Shown one piece after another: positions 1 to 9,199 of a DNA stretch of 64,000 nucleotides. The stretch lies in NCBI GenBank assembly GCA_964017235.1, contig OZ024938.1:61309816-61373815 (forward strand), in the 5' to 3' direction. Below the pieces are notes generated by a model, which was not told where the DNA came from, searched no databases, and saw only the letters and a program-made list of their open reading frames with translations. Every line of letters begins with the position of its first letter. The stretch's first letter is position 1. This DNA comes from Sabellastarte sp. h YS-2021 (lineage: Eukaryota; Annelida; Polychaeta; Sabellida; Sabellidae). Both the position numbers and the translations under genes were made by a program.

Positions 1-90
1 CATTAAGATGTCAGAAACAATGCCCGAGTAGAATATCAGGTCACATCATATTATTCGAACATCATATTTTCATCATTTGACATGACTACA

Positions 91-307
91 AAATTGCAAA
101 TTTTAATTAGTAAATTAAATTTTTATTAGTTAATACCTTACCTACCAGACGATAGCTATAGCCCGGCGCCAGCCGGTCCCGCCAAACGAAAGAAAAGACG
201 TCCTGGGTTTCACCCCCGGCAGGACCGGTACACTACACTCCACTCGCCAGGTGGCCTAGTTCCTGCTTCACTCGCCAGAGGGACGTGACGTCATAGCATC
301 TTTTTCG
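91..307 (-). repeat. DIRS 3' inverted terminal repeat
   Basis: Positions 148-307 match the reverse complement of 6262-6427 almost base for base. The outer 91-147 stretch is unique to this end and is copied, complemented, in the internal complementary region. It contains the shared motif CCTACCAGACGATAGC. Confidence 0.9.
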
Positions 308-361
308 TCCCTAAGGTTGAATTGTAAGGCTGAAAGCGGGGAAGGCTGGGTGGGAATTTCC

Positions 362-460
362 CGTCTGGTAGGTAAGGTATTAACTAATAAAAATTTAATT
401 TACTAATTAAAATTTGCAATTTCATTGCGTTAATACATCTTACCTACCAGACGATAGCTA
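362..460 (-). repeat. DIRS internal complementary region
   Basis: The left half is the complement of the outer end of the 3' terminal repeat (91-150). The right half is the complement of the outer end of the 5' terminal repeat (6412-6451). The two halves abut at about 420-422. This bridge between the two termini is the diagnostic feature of DIRS1-group elements and in the replication model it aligns the ends for circularisation. Confidence 0.9.
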
Positions 461-812
461 GAATAACTACCCAGTGGAAGGAGGGCAGCCTTCTGAGGAT
501 TGGAGAGAACTCTTATATTATGCCTAGGTGTGAGGTTCTAGCCCTTTGAGGAGACATGTTAGTCTCGAGGGTAACTAGACCCACCTGCCCCCCCCCCCCC
601 CTTTTTGACTGCTCTGAGGGGAGGAAGAGAGTAAGAGTTCAAGGCAATGATTCCCACGGTTAACCTGGAAGAGTGGGGAAAGTCCTATACCCAGAGGATT
701 ATTCTGAAGTAAACGACTTTGAGAAGCCAAGGTCTAGGCTAAAGGTGAGCCTACACCTAAAACTAACTAGTATGTACACTATATATAATTACATACAAAG
801 AAGCTTAGGGGA
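461..812. other. DIRS untranslated spacer with poly-C run
   Basis: Lies between the internal complementary region and the recombinase stop codon. It contains a C homopolymer at about 587-601 and no recognisable coding sequence. Confidence 0.6.
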
Positions 813-2288
813 CTAGTGGTGGATCTGCTGGGCAGCCACCACAGGACCCAAGTGAAAAAGCTCCTTATCTGCCCAGGCAACATCCTTAAGGTAAAACTGT
901 GTAAAGGTGTTGTGGGACTTCCAGTGGCATGCTGCTAGAATCTGGTCCAGAGATATGCCACCTTGAAAGGCTTTGGAGGCCGCAAAGGCCCTAACATCAT
1001 GGGCCTTAACCTGATGTAAGGTCAAGGAATCTTGGTCAGAGAGATCATAACACAACACTACTGTTTGTTTGATCCAGGACGAGATAGTGGTAGGAGAGAT
1101 GTCCTTGTTAAAACCTTGTTTGAAAGAAACAAAAACTAACTCCTTTCCCGTCCTTAGGTCCTGGGTTTTGTCCAGGTAGTAGCGAAGAGCCCGAACGGGG
1201 CAAAGGGATCTGTCTTCTTTCAACGACTTATCCAGAGTGGGGGCTAAAGCCGGGATGACCACCGGGGCCACGCACTCTGGTCCCTCTTTTGCCAAGTGAT
1301 TTTTCGCCAAGAAGCTTGGTGAAGGGTAGAGGGAAACTTTGGACCAGTCAGCTTGGTGTCTGATATTTTTGTTTAACCAAGCGTGAATCTCACTCCTGCG
1401 TTTTCCCGAAGCCAGGGCTAGGAGAAAAACAGTTTTGAAAGTAAGGTGCTTCAGAGAAGCCTTTCTGAGTGGTTCAAAAGGCGCCTTTGTAAGCTGGTGT
1501 AAAACCAGGGAGAGGTTCCAAGCAGGAACCCCCCGGCGCCCTTTGGGTCTATCTCTGTGAAAACTGTCTAACAGTCTAGTCAAATTGTCATCCTTGCCAA
1601 CATTAACCGAGGCATTTCCCAGTTTGTCTGCAATGGCTGACCTGTAACCATCAATAGTGCTGGGCTGGAGATTCTTCTCCTGGAAAAGATGCAGGAGGAA
1701 ATCTGCTATTTGTTTTATAGATGGGTTCCTGAAGTCCACCTGACTTGTTTCGCACCATCTAACAAAAAGGGCCCACTTTGCCTCGTAGACTGCTCTGGTT
1801 GAACGTCTTTGAGGCGCCTCAATTCTTGCCGCCACTGGGCTAGAGAACCCTTGCTCCTTGATGGTCTGGGCTCTAGGAGCCAGGCATGGAGATTTAGGCT
1901 TGTCAGATCCCTGTGACGTGCCTTGTTGAAAGGTTGGGTCACTAGATCTGGATGGTGTGGAAGACAAAGAGGAACCATGGCCGACAGCTCCACTAGGTCC
2001 CAAAACCAAGGCATGTTTGGCCATCCCGGAGCAATCAGGATTGCTCTGTGATACCAATGGTCTGACAGCTTGCTGACCACCTTCCCCATCAGAGACACTG
2101 GGGGGAAGAGGTACATGTCCAGGTTTTCCCAGGACAGCGTCAGAGCGTCCACTGACCAGGCCTTTGGGTCTGGAATTGGGGACACAAACCTGACTAGTTT
2201 GCAGTTGTACCTTGTTGCAAACATGTCCACTTGGGGATAATGCCAAGTTCGACAAAGGGTGTCGAAGATCTCCTGATGGAGGGACCAC
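813..2288 (-). CDS. DIRS tyrosine recombinase (YR), 491 aa
   Basis: Integrase of the retrotransposon, expected to join the circular DNA copy to the genome through a phosphotyrosine intermediate. The first catalytic Arg lies in ASGKRRSEI, the His-x-x-Arg box in HDVRAFAAS, then a Trp/His region (ACHWKSHNTF) and the nucleophile Tyr in FTQFYL, in the order expected for lambda-type recombinases. A SAM-like N-terminal core-binding region (about residues 165-245) precedes the catalytic domain. The N-terminal ~190 codons overlap the displaced C-terminal part of the RT/RNase H frame. The frame is uninterrupted. The true start may lie inside the upstream overlap; the first Met at 2288 is only a convention. 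Confidence 0.9.
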   Translation of the reverse strand: MVPPSGDLRHPLSNLALSPSGHVCNKVQLQTSQVCVPNSRPKGLVSGRSDAVLGKPGHVPLPPSVSDGEGGQQAVRPLVSQSNPDCSGMAKHALVLGPSGAVGHGSSLSSTPSRSSDPTFQQGTSQGSDKPKSPCLAPRAQTIKEQGFSSPVAARIEAPQRRSTRAVYEAKWALFVRWCETSQVDFRNPSIKQIADFLLHLFQEKNLQPSTIDGYRSAIADKLGNASVNVGKDDNLTRLLDSFHRDRPKGRRGVPAWNLSLVLHQLTKAPFEPLRKASLKHLTFKTVFLLALASGKRRSEIHAWLNKNIRHQADWSKVSLYPSPSFLAKNHLAKEGPECVAPVVIPALAPTLDKSLKEDRSLCPVRALRYYLDKTQDLRTGKELVFVSFKQGFNKDISPTTISSWIKQTVVLCYDLSDQDSLTLHQVKAHDVRAFAASKAFQGGISLDQILAACHWKSHNTFTQFYLKDVAWADKELFHLGPVVAAQQIHH

Positions 2289-2320
2289 TCTGTCTGAATG
2301 ACCTGTCCCTGGCGAGACAA
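1715..2320 (-). pseudogene. C-terminal remnant of DIRS RT/RNase H ORF, cut off by a SINE
   Basis: A 201-codon open frame that begins just downstream of the SINE with a sequence continuing the RNase H end of the upstream ORF (ending ...GRLNVIAD before the insertion). It contains the conserved DIRS C-terminal region with VDMFATRYN and WPNMPWFWDL. It overlaps the recombinase ORF in another frame, a usual arrangement in this group. It is separated from its parent ORF only by the 164-bp SINE plus target duplication. Confidence 0.8.
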
Positions 2321-2331
2321 CTTGTCTGCAA

Positions 2332-2495
2332 GGTCCTCAGTGGCCTAGTGGTTAGCAAGTTTGGCATCTAATCATAGGCTGTCACCTCTGTGGGTTCGAG
2401 TCCCACAAGTGGCAATTCTGAGGACCTGTCCCAATATGACCCTGGCTGTTGAACGGGACGTAAAACCCCAACTTTGACCTTTGACCTTTGACAAA
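2332..2495 (+). mobile_element. tRNA-derived SINE inserted in the DIRS RNase H region
   Basis: Flanked by the 10-bp direct repeat TTGTCTGCAA at 2322-2331 and 2496-2505. A tRNA-like head (A-box-like TGGCCTAGTGG, B-box-like GGGTTCGAGTCCC) is followed by a short body. That body holds the motif CAATATGACCCTGGCTG, also present in the SINE at 57588, and a tail of TTTGACC-type repeats. It is oriented opposite to the DIRS genes. It is shorter than the 57588 copy, lacking the central domain. Confidence 0.9.
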
Positions 2496-4456
2496 TTGTC
2501 TGCAATTACATTCAGACGGCCCGGAATATGTCTGGCCTTCAGTACTGTTTGTCTGAGATTGCACCAACATAAGAGCCGCCAAAGAAGGGCACAAAGTGAA
2601 CCTGACCTCATACCTCCCTCCTTGTTGATGTATGCCACAACTGTGGTGTTGTCTGTGGCAATCAGGACGACCTTTCCTTGCACTAATTGTTGCAATCTTT
2701 TTAGTGCTAACAACACGGCTTTTAGCTCTAAGAAGTTTATGTGCAACTTGCTTTCGGGCACTGACCAAGTACCGCTTGCTGTGAAGTCGCCTAAGTGAGC
2801 ACCCCAGCCTTCTTTTGAGGCGTCTGTAAAGATTTGTATCGCGTGTTGTAGGGGGTGTAAGGGTTGACCCTTTAGGACATTTTTCTCCTGGGTCCACCAC
2901 TGCAGGTGCTGATGGAGAGACCTCGGAATTGGGATCTCCTTTTCCAGAGATTCCGGGACTCTCCAGTGTTTCTTGAGGTGCCACTGAATAGGTCTCATGT
3001 GCAGTCTGCCTAGGGGCACCTGTTTCTCTGTCGCAGTGAGTAGACCTATAAGAGACATGAAGGTTCTCACTCGGCAAGATCTCCTCTGTAATAGCCCTGT
3101 TATTTTTTGTTGAAGGGCTTCCCAACGGTTTTGAGTAGGTCTGACCAGTCCGTTGAGCAGGTCGTACTGGTAGCCTACAAAATCGAAGATTTGTTGGGGT
3201 TCCAGTTCTGATTTTTGCATGTTTACCATCCAGCCCAACTCCTGGCAAAGGGCTAGGAGGGACTGGGTTCCCTGGTGGCAAGATTCTTTGGTAGGGGCTC
3301 GAATCAACCAGTCGTCTAGGTACTGGTGGATTCTTATACCCTGTGACTGAGCCATTAACTTGACCTCTTTGGCCACAGCAGTGAACTCCATGGGAGCTGT
3401 TGAAAGGCCAAAGGGAAGAGCCCGAAACTGGTACGACTGGTTCTGGAAGTGGAACCTGAGGAATTTTCGGGATGTGAAGTGGATTGGAATGTGGAAGTAG
3501 GCGTCGCTGAAATCTATCGATGACACCCACTCCCCTTGTTGTAGAGAGGTCCGGATTGTCTCTGGAGTCTCCATTTTGAATGTTTTTACGCATAAAAACT
3601 GATTTAGAGTACTGAGATCCAAGATTGGCCGCCACTTTTGGTTCGGCTTTGGGACAATGAACAGTCTGTTGAAAAAGGCTAGTGAGGTTCGAACCCTGAC
3701 CCTCTCTACTGCCTTTTTCTTGATCAGAGCTTGCACTGCTTCTTGTAAGTGGGAGTCTCTGGTGGGGTTTGCATAGCCGCTTACTATCAGGGGTTCCCTT
3801 ATTAAGGGAGGCCTGACCTTGAAGGGAAGCACATAGCCCTCTTTCAAGATGGATACTACCTTCGGGTTTGCACCCTTGAGAGCCCATATTTTCCAAAAAT
3901 TTTGTAGGCGTCCCCCTACTGATTGGACATTTGCAACACTGAGGACATTTGACACACTTGGGGCAAAGACACAGTGATTTACAAAAGAAGCACTTTTCAC
4001 ATACTTTATTGTATTTTGTGAGTTTAAGATTGGACTTATGCCTTTCTTTTGCGGCTGCCTGATGTTTTTTACAGAAAGTACATGATGAGCAACATTGTGA
4101 CAATTTACAGAGTCTTTCACAAGAACAGGAAGACTTGTCTTTGTTACATCCACAACACCAAACTCCGGACAGGATGTTACTTCCGGAGGAACTTTGCAGT
4201 GATTGTCATTTATACGCCTTAGCATCCTTGGCAGGGCGCGAACCGCGACCGGGTTGACCTCCCCTGCCTCTGCCACGGGCTCTCCCGCGATTGCCAAATG
4301 TCTTCCATGCAGGCATCTCTTTGCCGGGAGCCCCGGAGTTTCCAGAATCCTCCTGTTTCCATGTTGAATATGGCTGGTAACGGTGTTGCTTCTTTTGAGT
4401 ACCGGCGAACCCACCACGGCCCGGACCGGGCTGGTTGGTACGCTTGTGTGACTCAA
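2372..4456 (-). pseudogene. DIRS reverse transcriptase / RNase H, C-terminus disrupted
   Basis: Copies the element RNA into DNA. RT signature regions in order: LFIVPKPNQKWRPILDLS, SSIDFSDAYFHIPI, FRALPFGLSTAPMEF, then the catalytic YLDD box (IHQYLDDWLI). RNase H follows, with Asp, Glu and Asp positions in FTDASKEGWG, INFLELKAV and IATDNTTVV. The frame runs into the SINE and stops at 2372. The N-terminal ~180 codons (4456 to about 3920) overlap gag and do not look like protein; the genuine N-terminus may instead be the Cys-rich segment in the gag frame at 3915-4205, joined by a +1 shift. The RT core itself has no stop. Confidence 0.88.
3915..4205 (-). other. Cys-rich coding segment in the gag frame, directly after the gag stop
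   Basis: Immediately downstream of the gag TGA (4206-4208) the same frame continues open. It encodes about 20 Cys in roughly 80 residues (between about 4157 and 3927) in CxxC and CC spacing, for example CPKC, CPQCCKCP and CEKCFFC. Such clustering is unlikely by chance and suggests a zinc-binding domain. The RT homology starts in the +1 frame just after it, around the C5 run at 3912-3916 (G5 on the coding strand). I infer either programmed recoding or a one-base mutation. The continuation of this frame through the RT region to 2382 is probably a chance open frame. Confidence 0.6.
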
Positions 4457-6149
4457 ATGCTGCTATTTCATCTTCCGCCCTCCGGATAATGTCGTCCGGA
4501 AACAAAGCCTTGGTCTGTAGAGGACAGTTCCTGAGGGAGGAAAAGGTATCTGGCTTGACGCCAGCTTTCAGGTGCTCAAGATAAGAATCCCTCCTGACCA
4601 GAGTTAAATTAGCCATTTGTATAAAAGTAAAATCTGAGAGGTGTTGGAGGGATTTGCCAACCGCGAAACTCACATTTTGATTGAATGCAGACAGGAAATG
4701 TAACTCATCAAGTGCACCCTGAGCTTTCGTGGAAGATTTTCCTTTTCCCAACTCTGTCTGAAGAATTTGTAACTGTTCTTGTACAGAGTCTTGTATTTTG
4801 GTGATGCACCTATTGAAACCAGCGGACTGGTTACAAATATAACTGGTCTCTTTTGCTGCTTTCTCCCACTTCCGGAGCGTATCCTGAGCAATAGGGCGGG
4901 AGGTGGGTTGGGATGAAGCAAGAGCAGGTTTACCAATTCGGGCAAAGGAACTGTTCAACTTCGCAGCGTCATTGGGCCAAGTAGTTACATATTTGCCCGG
5001 CCTAGTGATGTCTTTATTTTCAGCGGGATGAATCCCGTACCACCTTGCCTGAGACTTGGGAGGGCGGAGATACTGATCAACATGAAGTCCACCCGGTTCC
5101 GTAGACTTGGACGGGTACCCTTCTATGAGGACGAGGTTTAAATTTTCAAGTTTTTTACAAAGCCAGTCCTCTGGTGGTAAGTCGATAGAGACCTTGCCTA
5201 CAGGTTGTGCCCGGTGGCCAATCCAGGGATTGTCTGACCTGGAACTTGGTGTATATTCAAGATCTGGGATATGTGACCAGCCCATGAATGCACGTACTCC
5301 CCTAACAGTCTCTCTGTAGTTTTGATCTTTGCTCAATGTCTTATCCAAGTCCGGAGATTCTTGATCAGGATGGTCAGTGACGTCTTCTTGGTCAGATACC
5401 TCACCTTCCTCAAAGTGCTCCGGAGCTGACTTGAACAAGCTGGATTGCGGAGGAGGTTGAGGAAAAGCAGAGGCCACCGGGCCGGAAGAACTCTGTTGAG
5501 AGAATACCGGTTCCGGGTCCTGTTCAGAATAAAGGCCTTCTAGAGGAGACGTCCTAGCTATTGAGCTGGTAGTGACAGTGGCACTAGGTTTTATCCTATC
5601 CGGGCCAGAAGCCGGGCCGGCTTGGCCGGAAGGGACAGATGATAAGAGAAAAGGTGCCTGAGAGAGAGCTCCCGCGGGAGCTTGATGCGGTACCGGTGCC
5701 TTGACCGGTGAGAAGGAAGGTTGAGGTGAAGGACGCTGCCCCAAAGTAATGAGTGCTTCCAGACGGGCCATACGTACTGACCACTTTTCGTCCAACTCTT
5801 TTAACTCTTGGCGGAACATAGGTGGAGGTAAAGAGAGATCTTGTTCAGCAACATGGGGTGGAGAAGTTGAAGCAACTTCCTGAGATTCCACCTGTGACAC
5901 GATAGTGACAGTGGACGGATCCACAAGGGCTTCTTTGCTTTTAGATTTCTCCTTCCGCAGTTTGTACGTAGGGGTTGAAAGCTGGAGCAATTGCTCAGGG
6001 GTTAAATTGTCACACAATTCACACTGCAACTTTAAAACACACGGGTCTTGGCCCAACCCTTTATCTCTGCATCTGGCACAACGAGAATGAGGGTCAAAAA
6101 TAGCCATGATATGCCCGCAGGCTCCTTTCCTTTGTCCTGGAGATGCCAT
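4206..6149 (-). CDS. DIRS ORF1, gag-like protein, 647 aa
   Basis: Presumed nucleocapsid/structural protein of the retrotransposon. The N-terminus carries a Cys/His cluster (residues about 10-47, with CGHIMAIFDPHSRCARCRDK and a CELC pair), as in other metazoan DIRS ORF1 proteins. The middle is Pro/Ser-rich and low complexity. The C-terminus ends in an Arg/Gly-rich tail (GRARGRGRGGQPGRGSR) suited to nucleic acid binding. The start Met at 6149 lies about 110 bp inside the 5' terminal repeat boundary. It ends in TGA with a Cys-rich open segment continuing in phase. Confidence 0.85.
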   Translation of the reverse strand: MASPGQRKGACGHIMAIFDPHSRCARCRDKGLGQDPCVLKLQCELCDNLTPEQLLQLSTPTYKLRKEKSKSKEALVDPSTVTIVSQVESQEVASTSPPHVAEQDLSLPPPMFRQELKELDEKWSVRMARLEALITLGQRPSPQPSFSPVKAPVPHQAPAGALSQAPFLLSSVPSGQAGPASGPDRIKPSATVTTSSIARTSPLEGLYSEQDPEPVFSQQSSSGPVASAFPQPPPQSSLFKSAPEHFEEGEVSDQEDVTDHPDQESPDLDKTLSKDQNYRETVRGVRAFMGWSHIPDLEYTPSSRSDNPWIGHRAQPVGKVSIDLPPEDWLCKKLENLNLVLIEGYPSKSTEPGGLHVDQYLRPPKSQARWYGIHPAENKDITRPGKYVTTWPNDAAKLNSSFARIGKPALASSQPTSRPIAQDTLRKWEKAAKETSYICNQSAGFNRCITKIQDSVQEQLQILQTELGKGKSSTKAQGALDELHFLSAFNQNVSFAVGKSLQHLSDFTFIQMANLTLVRRDSYLEHLKAGVKPDTFSSLRNCPLQTKALFPDDIIRRAEDEIAAFESHKRTNQPGPGRGGFAGTQKKQHRYQPYSTWKQEDSGNSGAPGKEMPAWKTFGNRGRARGRGRGGQPGRGSRPAKDAKAYK

Positions 6150-6261
6150 GGTAGTTTATCCAACTAACTGACAAATCGTAGCACAAAACACAATATATAA
6201 CTTAAGAAATACTCAAAATAAAAAGAGTTTACAAAATTCAAACTTTGAATATCGCGCCAAA

Positions 6262-6451
6262 CGAAAAAGATGCTATGACGTCACGTCCCTCTGGCGAGTG
6301 AAGCAGGAACTAGGCCACCTGGCGAGTGGAGTGTAGTGTACCGGTCCTGCCGGGGGTGAAACCCAGGACGTCTTTTCTTTCGTTTGGCGGGACCGGCTGG
6401 CGCCGGGCTATAGCTATCGTCTGGTAGGTAAGATGTATTAACGCAATGAAA
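6262..6451 (-). repeat. DIRS 5' inverted terminal repeat
   Basis: Reverse complement of 148-307 over 6262-6427. The outer 6428-6451 stretch is unique to this end and reappears complemented in the internal region at about 420-444. It presumably holds the element promoter. Confidence 0.9.
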
Positions 6452-8060
6452 AGTCATGTTGGGATGGTGTCAATTTTATGTCATTGAATAGGATAATACA
6501 ATCACATTAGTTCTGGTTATCATTTTGTCATCTAGTTGATATTGTAGGTATGTTATTGACATAAAGTCATGTCATGTCACATAAACTGGATGTCAGATTT
6601 GTGTCAGATGACGTGACCACCTTAAATCATGTCCAGGTGATAGTTACTTGATGTCATATACTAACATGACCAAAACATGATGTCAAGAATTGGACCTGTG
6701 CCTGCTTGGTTACATAATGGAAAAATTGTAATTATATATGTATCGTATATAATATCCATTTTGATAATAAAATCCCACTGCTTTTAGAAGCTGCAAATAA
6801 AGCTATTACATCCACATAACAGAATATAGAATCCTAGGCTACTGTCCTCAACTTTTTTTTTGTCAAGGCGCAGTTATACTGGGGGCTTGAGCCACTAAAT
6901 ACATCAAGTTTCAGCCCAAATTTAGTTAGGTTTTCTGCTCAACTGGAGATTCACAAAACAATTTTTTATCACACTCAATTCAATCTCCAAACATACATTT
7001 AATCTAAACTTAATAGGCCACTTCCATTTCTTTAACTCCATATCATCCCAAAACCATGAAAATTTTGGGTTTGGGGGCAGTCGTGGACATCCCAGAGGCC
7101 TATTTCCATATGAGTAAAGTCTCTGCCACAGACCTGCCAAGGACATAGACCATGCCCCGCTTGAACTCCTGTAAGTCCCCAGACCACACATTTACCATTC
7201 ACATAGGCCACAACCCATAATGTACCGCTCCCGAACACACCCCGAACCTTCCCGTCTGACTGCGCATTACTCACAGATGTTTGCAGACTTTTTAAAGCCC
7301 CATTTTTCAAAGGAATCCTTCATTTTTTTCAGGACCTCCAAAGGACAACATCGTATGCAAATTTGTAAGGGAAATGTACTAAGTATATTTCCCAAGATAT
7401 TAGGCCTGCCAAGATATGGGCCTGGCCCCACCCCCACCCTCGAGAAAGATTGTACACAGGAGGACACAGATGGACTCCAAACCCAGAGAGAGACTGTGGT
7501 GGTCATTCCCAAAATACAGGGGGAATTCTTTGGGGTTAGAACGTTGCTGTGCTATGTAGGGGTAATAAGGACCAACAAATGTTAAGATATGTACCCTACA
7601 TACTAGTACAGGCCCTAGTAAACCAAAGTTGGGAATGGGTTTAAACACAAGGACAGTCGACAGAGTACCTCAAGCCACACAGGAAATGTCCTGAGTTTGA
7701 CATACATTATTATTTTAAAGATGAAAAGTTACATTACTCATACTGGGGTATATTGCATGAATTGTTGTGTGGGATGGCCAAAATCAAAAACCTTCTACTT
7801 ATCTCTGTATACATATATATATTTTTTGCAATATCCTGAGCCATCCACTTGGAAGGGAACTGTGCTTGTGTGCAAAAAGTACTGTTTCAGGTATTTTCAG
7901 GCAATTTGGCTGGTTCTAAACCTCTATTGCCCTGCCTGTGATCTGGGTTTTCATCTTGCAGCACTGCCTCTGGCTGGTTACCACATCTGCGACATTGTGG
8001 CCCGCCCTATTCCTAAGTATGTTATGCAAGATCACATAAGCCATTCAAAACTGCCACTCT
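6452..8060. other. No gene recognised
   Basis: AT-rich sequence with scattered short ORFs in several overlapping frames and no recognisable domain. Positions 6452-6700 are rich in TCATG/TGTCA words. I see no repeat with clear ends. Confidence 0.5.
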
Positions 8061-8199
8061 AGTTTATAAGTTTCTTCACAGTGGTCATCCCAGTTACTTT
8101 GGTCCTCTTCTGCCCACTCGTTGCGGAAGATATAGTACAAGATACAACCATCCAGATAAAAGGTTCCTGGAGGTTCCTCAATTCTGTCCATCTGTACAT

Positions 8200-8500
8200 A
8201 AATCCAAAAATCACTTTGGCCACAGCTTTGCTTTTGATGCCCCCACAGTCTGGAATCATTTGCCTAATGAGGTACATTCTGCCCCAACTCTCACCTGTTT
8301 CAGGAAAAGGTTAAAATCATATCTCTTCCACAAGGCATTCCCACCTTAGCTTACACTCTATCCGGCGTCTCCGTGGTACTGGACTTGGCAACGGCTATGG
8401 ACAGATGATTTCTTAAACTTGATTTTTGGTGTTGCGCCTTAGAGTCTGCCTAGCAGAGATTAAGCGCTATAAAAGTACAGAATAGAATAGAATAGAATAA
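8200..8500 (+). mobile_element. Non-LTR retrotransposon, truncated 3' end
   Basis: Translates in one frame to a peptide with AFDAPTVWNHLPNE and FRKRLKSYLFHKAFPP before a stop. This is the same C-terminal RT tail as the element at 60428-61530. It is followed by a 3' UTR with GCGCCTTAGAGTC and AGATTAAGCGCTATAAAAGT and a GAATA microsatellite tail (8484-8501). CR1/L2-like clade by the VWNxLP tail and microsatellite end. Confidence 0.82.
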
Positions 8501-8629
8501 CTATTTTCTGCATCACTTTGGGTTCCTACTGCATCGTGTTTTGAAGTACCTTGAACCAGCTTGCCAGTGAACCAATGCATTTTCAACAACTCATAGGCTA
8601 AGTCTGTAAACACATGTTCTGGATATGTA

Positions 8630-9145
8630 AGAAACACTTAGAAAGAGCCAAAATTGATGTAAACATCCTCTAAGGCACTGGTGTGCAAAACTGATAGTCC
8701 AGTTCCAAAAAAAAGGGCAGTATCCATATTAGCATCCGATAGGGGAGATAGGCTATGGTGGAGGATAGGCTAATCTGAAAAGGTATGTTTTCAACTGTTT
8801 TCTGAGTCCAGAGATACTTCATGTGGTTCTAATGGCTTGAGGAAGTTCGTTCCACTCTGTGGGAGTAGCTATTGTGAGGCTGTGCAACCCTGAGTGTTTA
8901 TGCGGTTTAGAGGAGGAAATTGATAGGCGATTGCCCAATGTGAGGTTGCTCTGCCTAATCAGAGAGGACAGATATGGAGGTTGGCTAAAATGTATTGCTT
9001 TAGAAGGAGATTATATTTGAACAATATACAGTAATGAATGGGGAGCCAGAGTAGTTTGTGCAGGAAGGGTGTGACATGAGTAAATTTATTTAGTTTGTAC
9101 ACAGTACGACATAAGGCATTGTGAACTCTTTTGGACGTTCACATT
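8630..9145 (-). mobile_element. Non-LTR retrotransposon fragment, second family
   Basis: The reverse complement aligns with the 3' part of the element at 36250-36600 and 39365-39545. It shares words around CTTCCTGCACAAACTAC, GGCTCCCCATTCATTAC and the 3' UTR GTGCCTTAGAGGATGTTTAC. It is 5'-truncated and carries indels, so it is not functional. Confidence 0.8.
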
Positions 9146-9149
9146 CCCG

Positions 9150-9164
9150 CCCCCCCCCCCCCCC
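9150..9164. repeat. Poly-C tract
   Basis: Uninterrupted run of about 15 C between the non-LTR fragment and the DIRS relic. Confidence 0.9.
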
Positions 9165-9199
9165 ATCATGCCCGTCTGCCAGGGCTAACATGACAATAG

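Larger units (their letters stand above)
91..6451 (-). mobile_element. DIRS-type tyrosine-recombinase retrotransposon, near full length
   Basis: On the minus strand the order is terminal repeat, gag-like ORF, RT/RNase H, tyrosine recombinase, internal complementary region, terminal repeat. This is the canonical DIRS1-group order. The inner parts of the terminal repeats (148-307 and 6262-6427) are inverted copies of each other, and their unequal outer ends are both copied in the internal region at 362-460. DIRS elements are thought to replicate through a circular intermediate templated by that region and to integrate by tyrosine recombinase without target duplication; no target duplication is visible. 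The recombinase ORF is intact. The RNase H end is broken by a SINE, so this copy is probably not autonomous now. Confidence 0.93.

Noticed and set aside
2382-3900. Long alternative open frame overlapping the RT (573 codons in the gag phase)
   Set aside because: Only its first ~60 codons (Cys-rich) look like protein; the rest lies under well-conserved RT motifs in another frame.
7032-7648. Cluster of 80-120-codon ORFs on both strands
   Set aside because: Overlapping frames, no domain, no consistent codon pattern.
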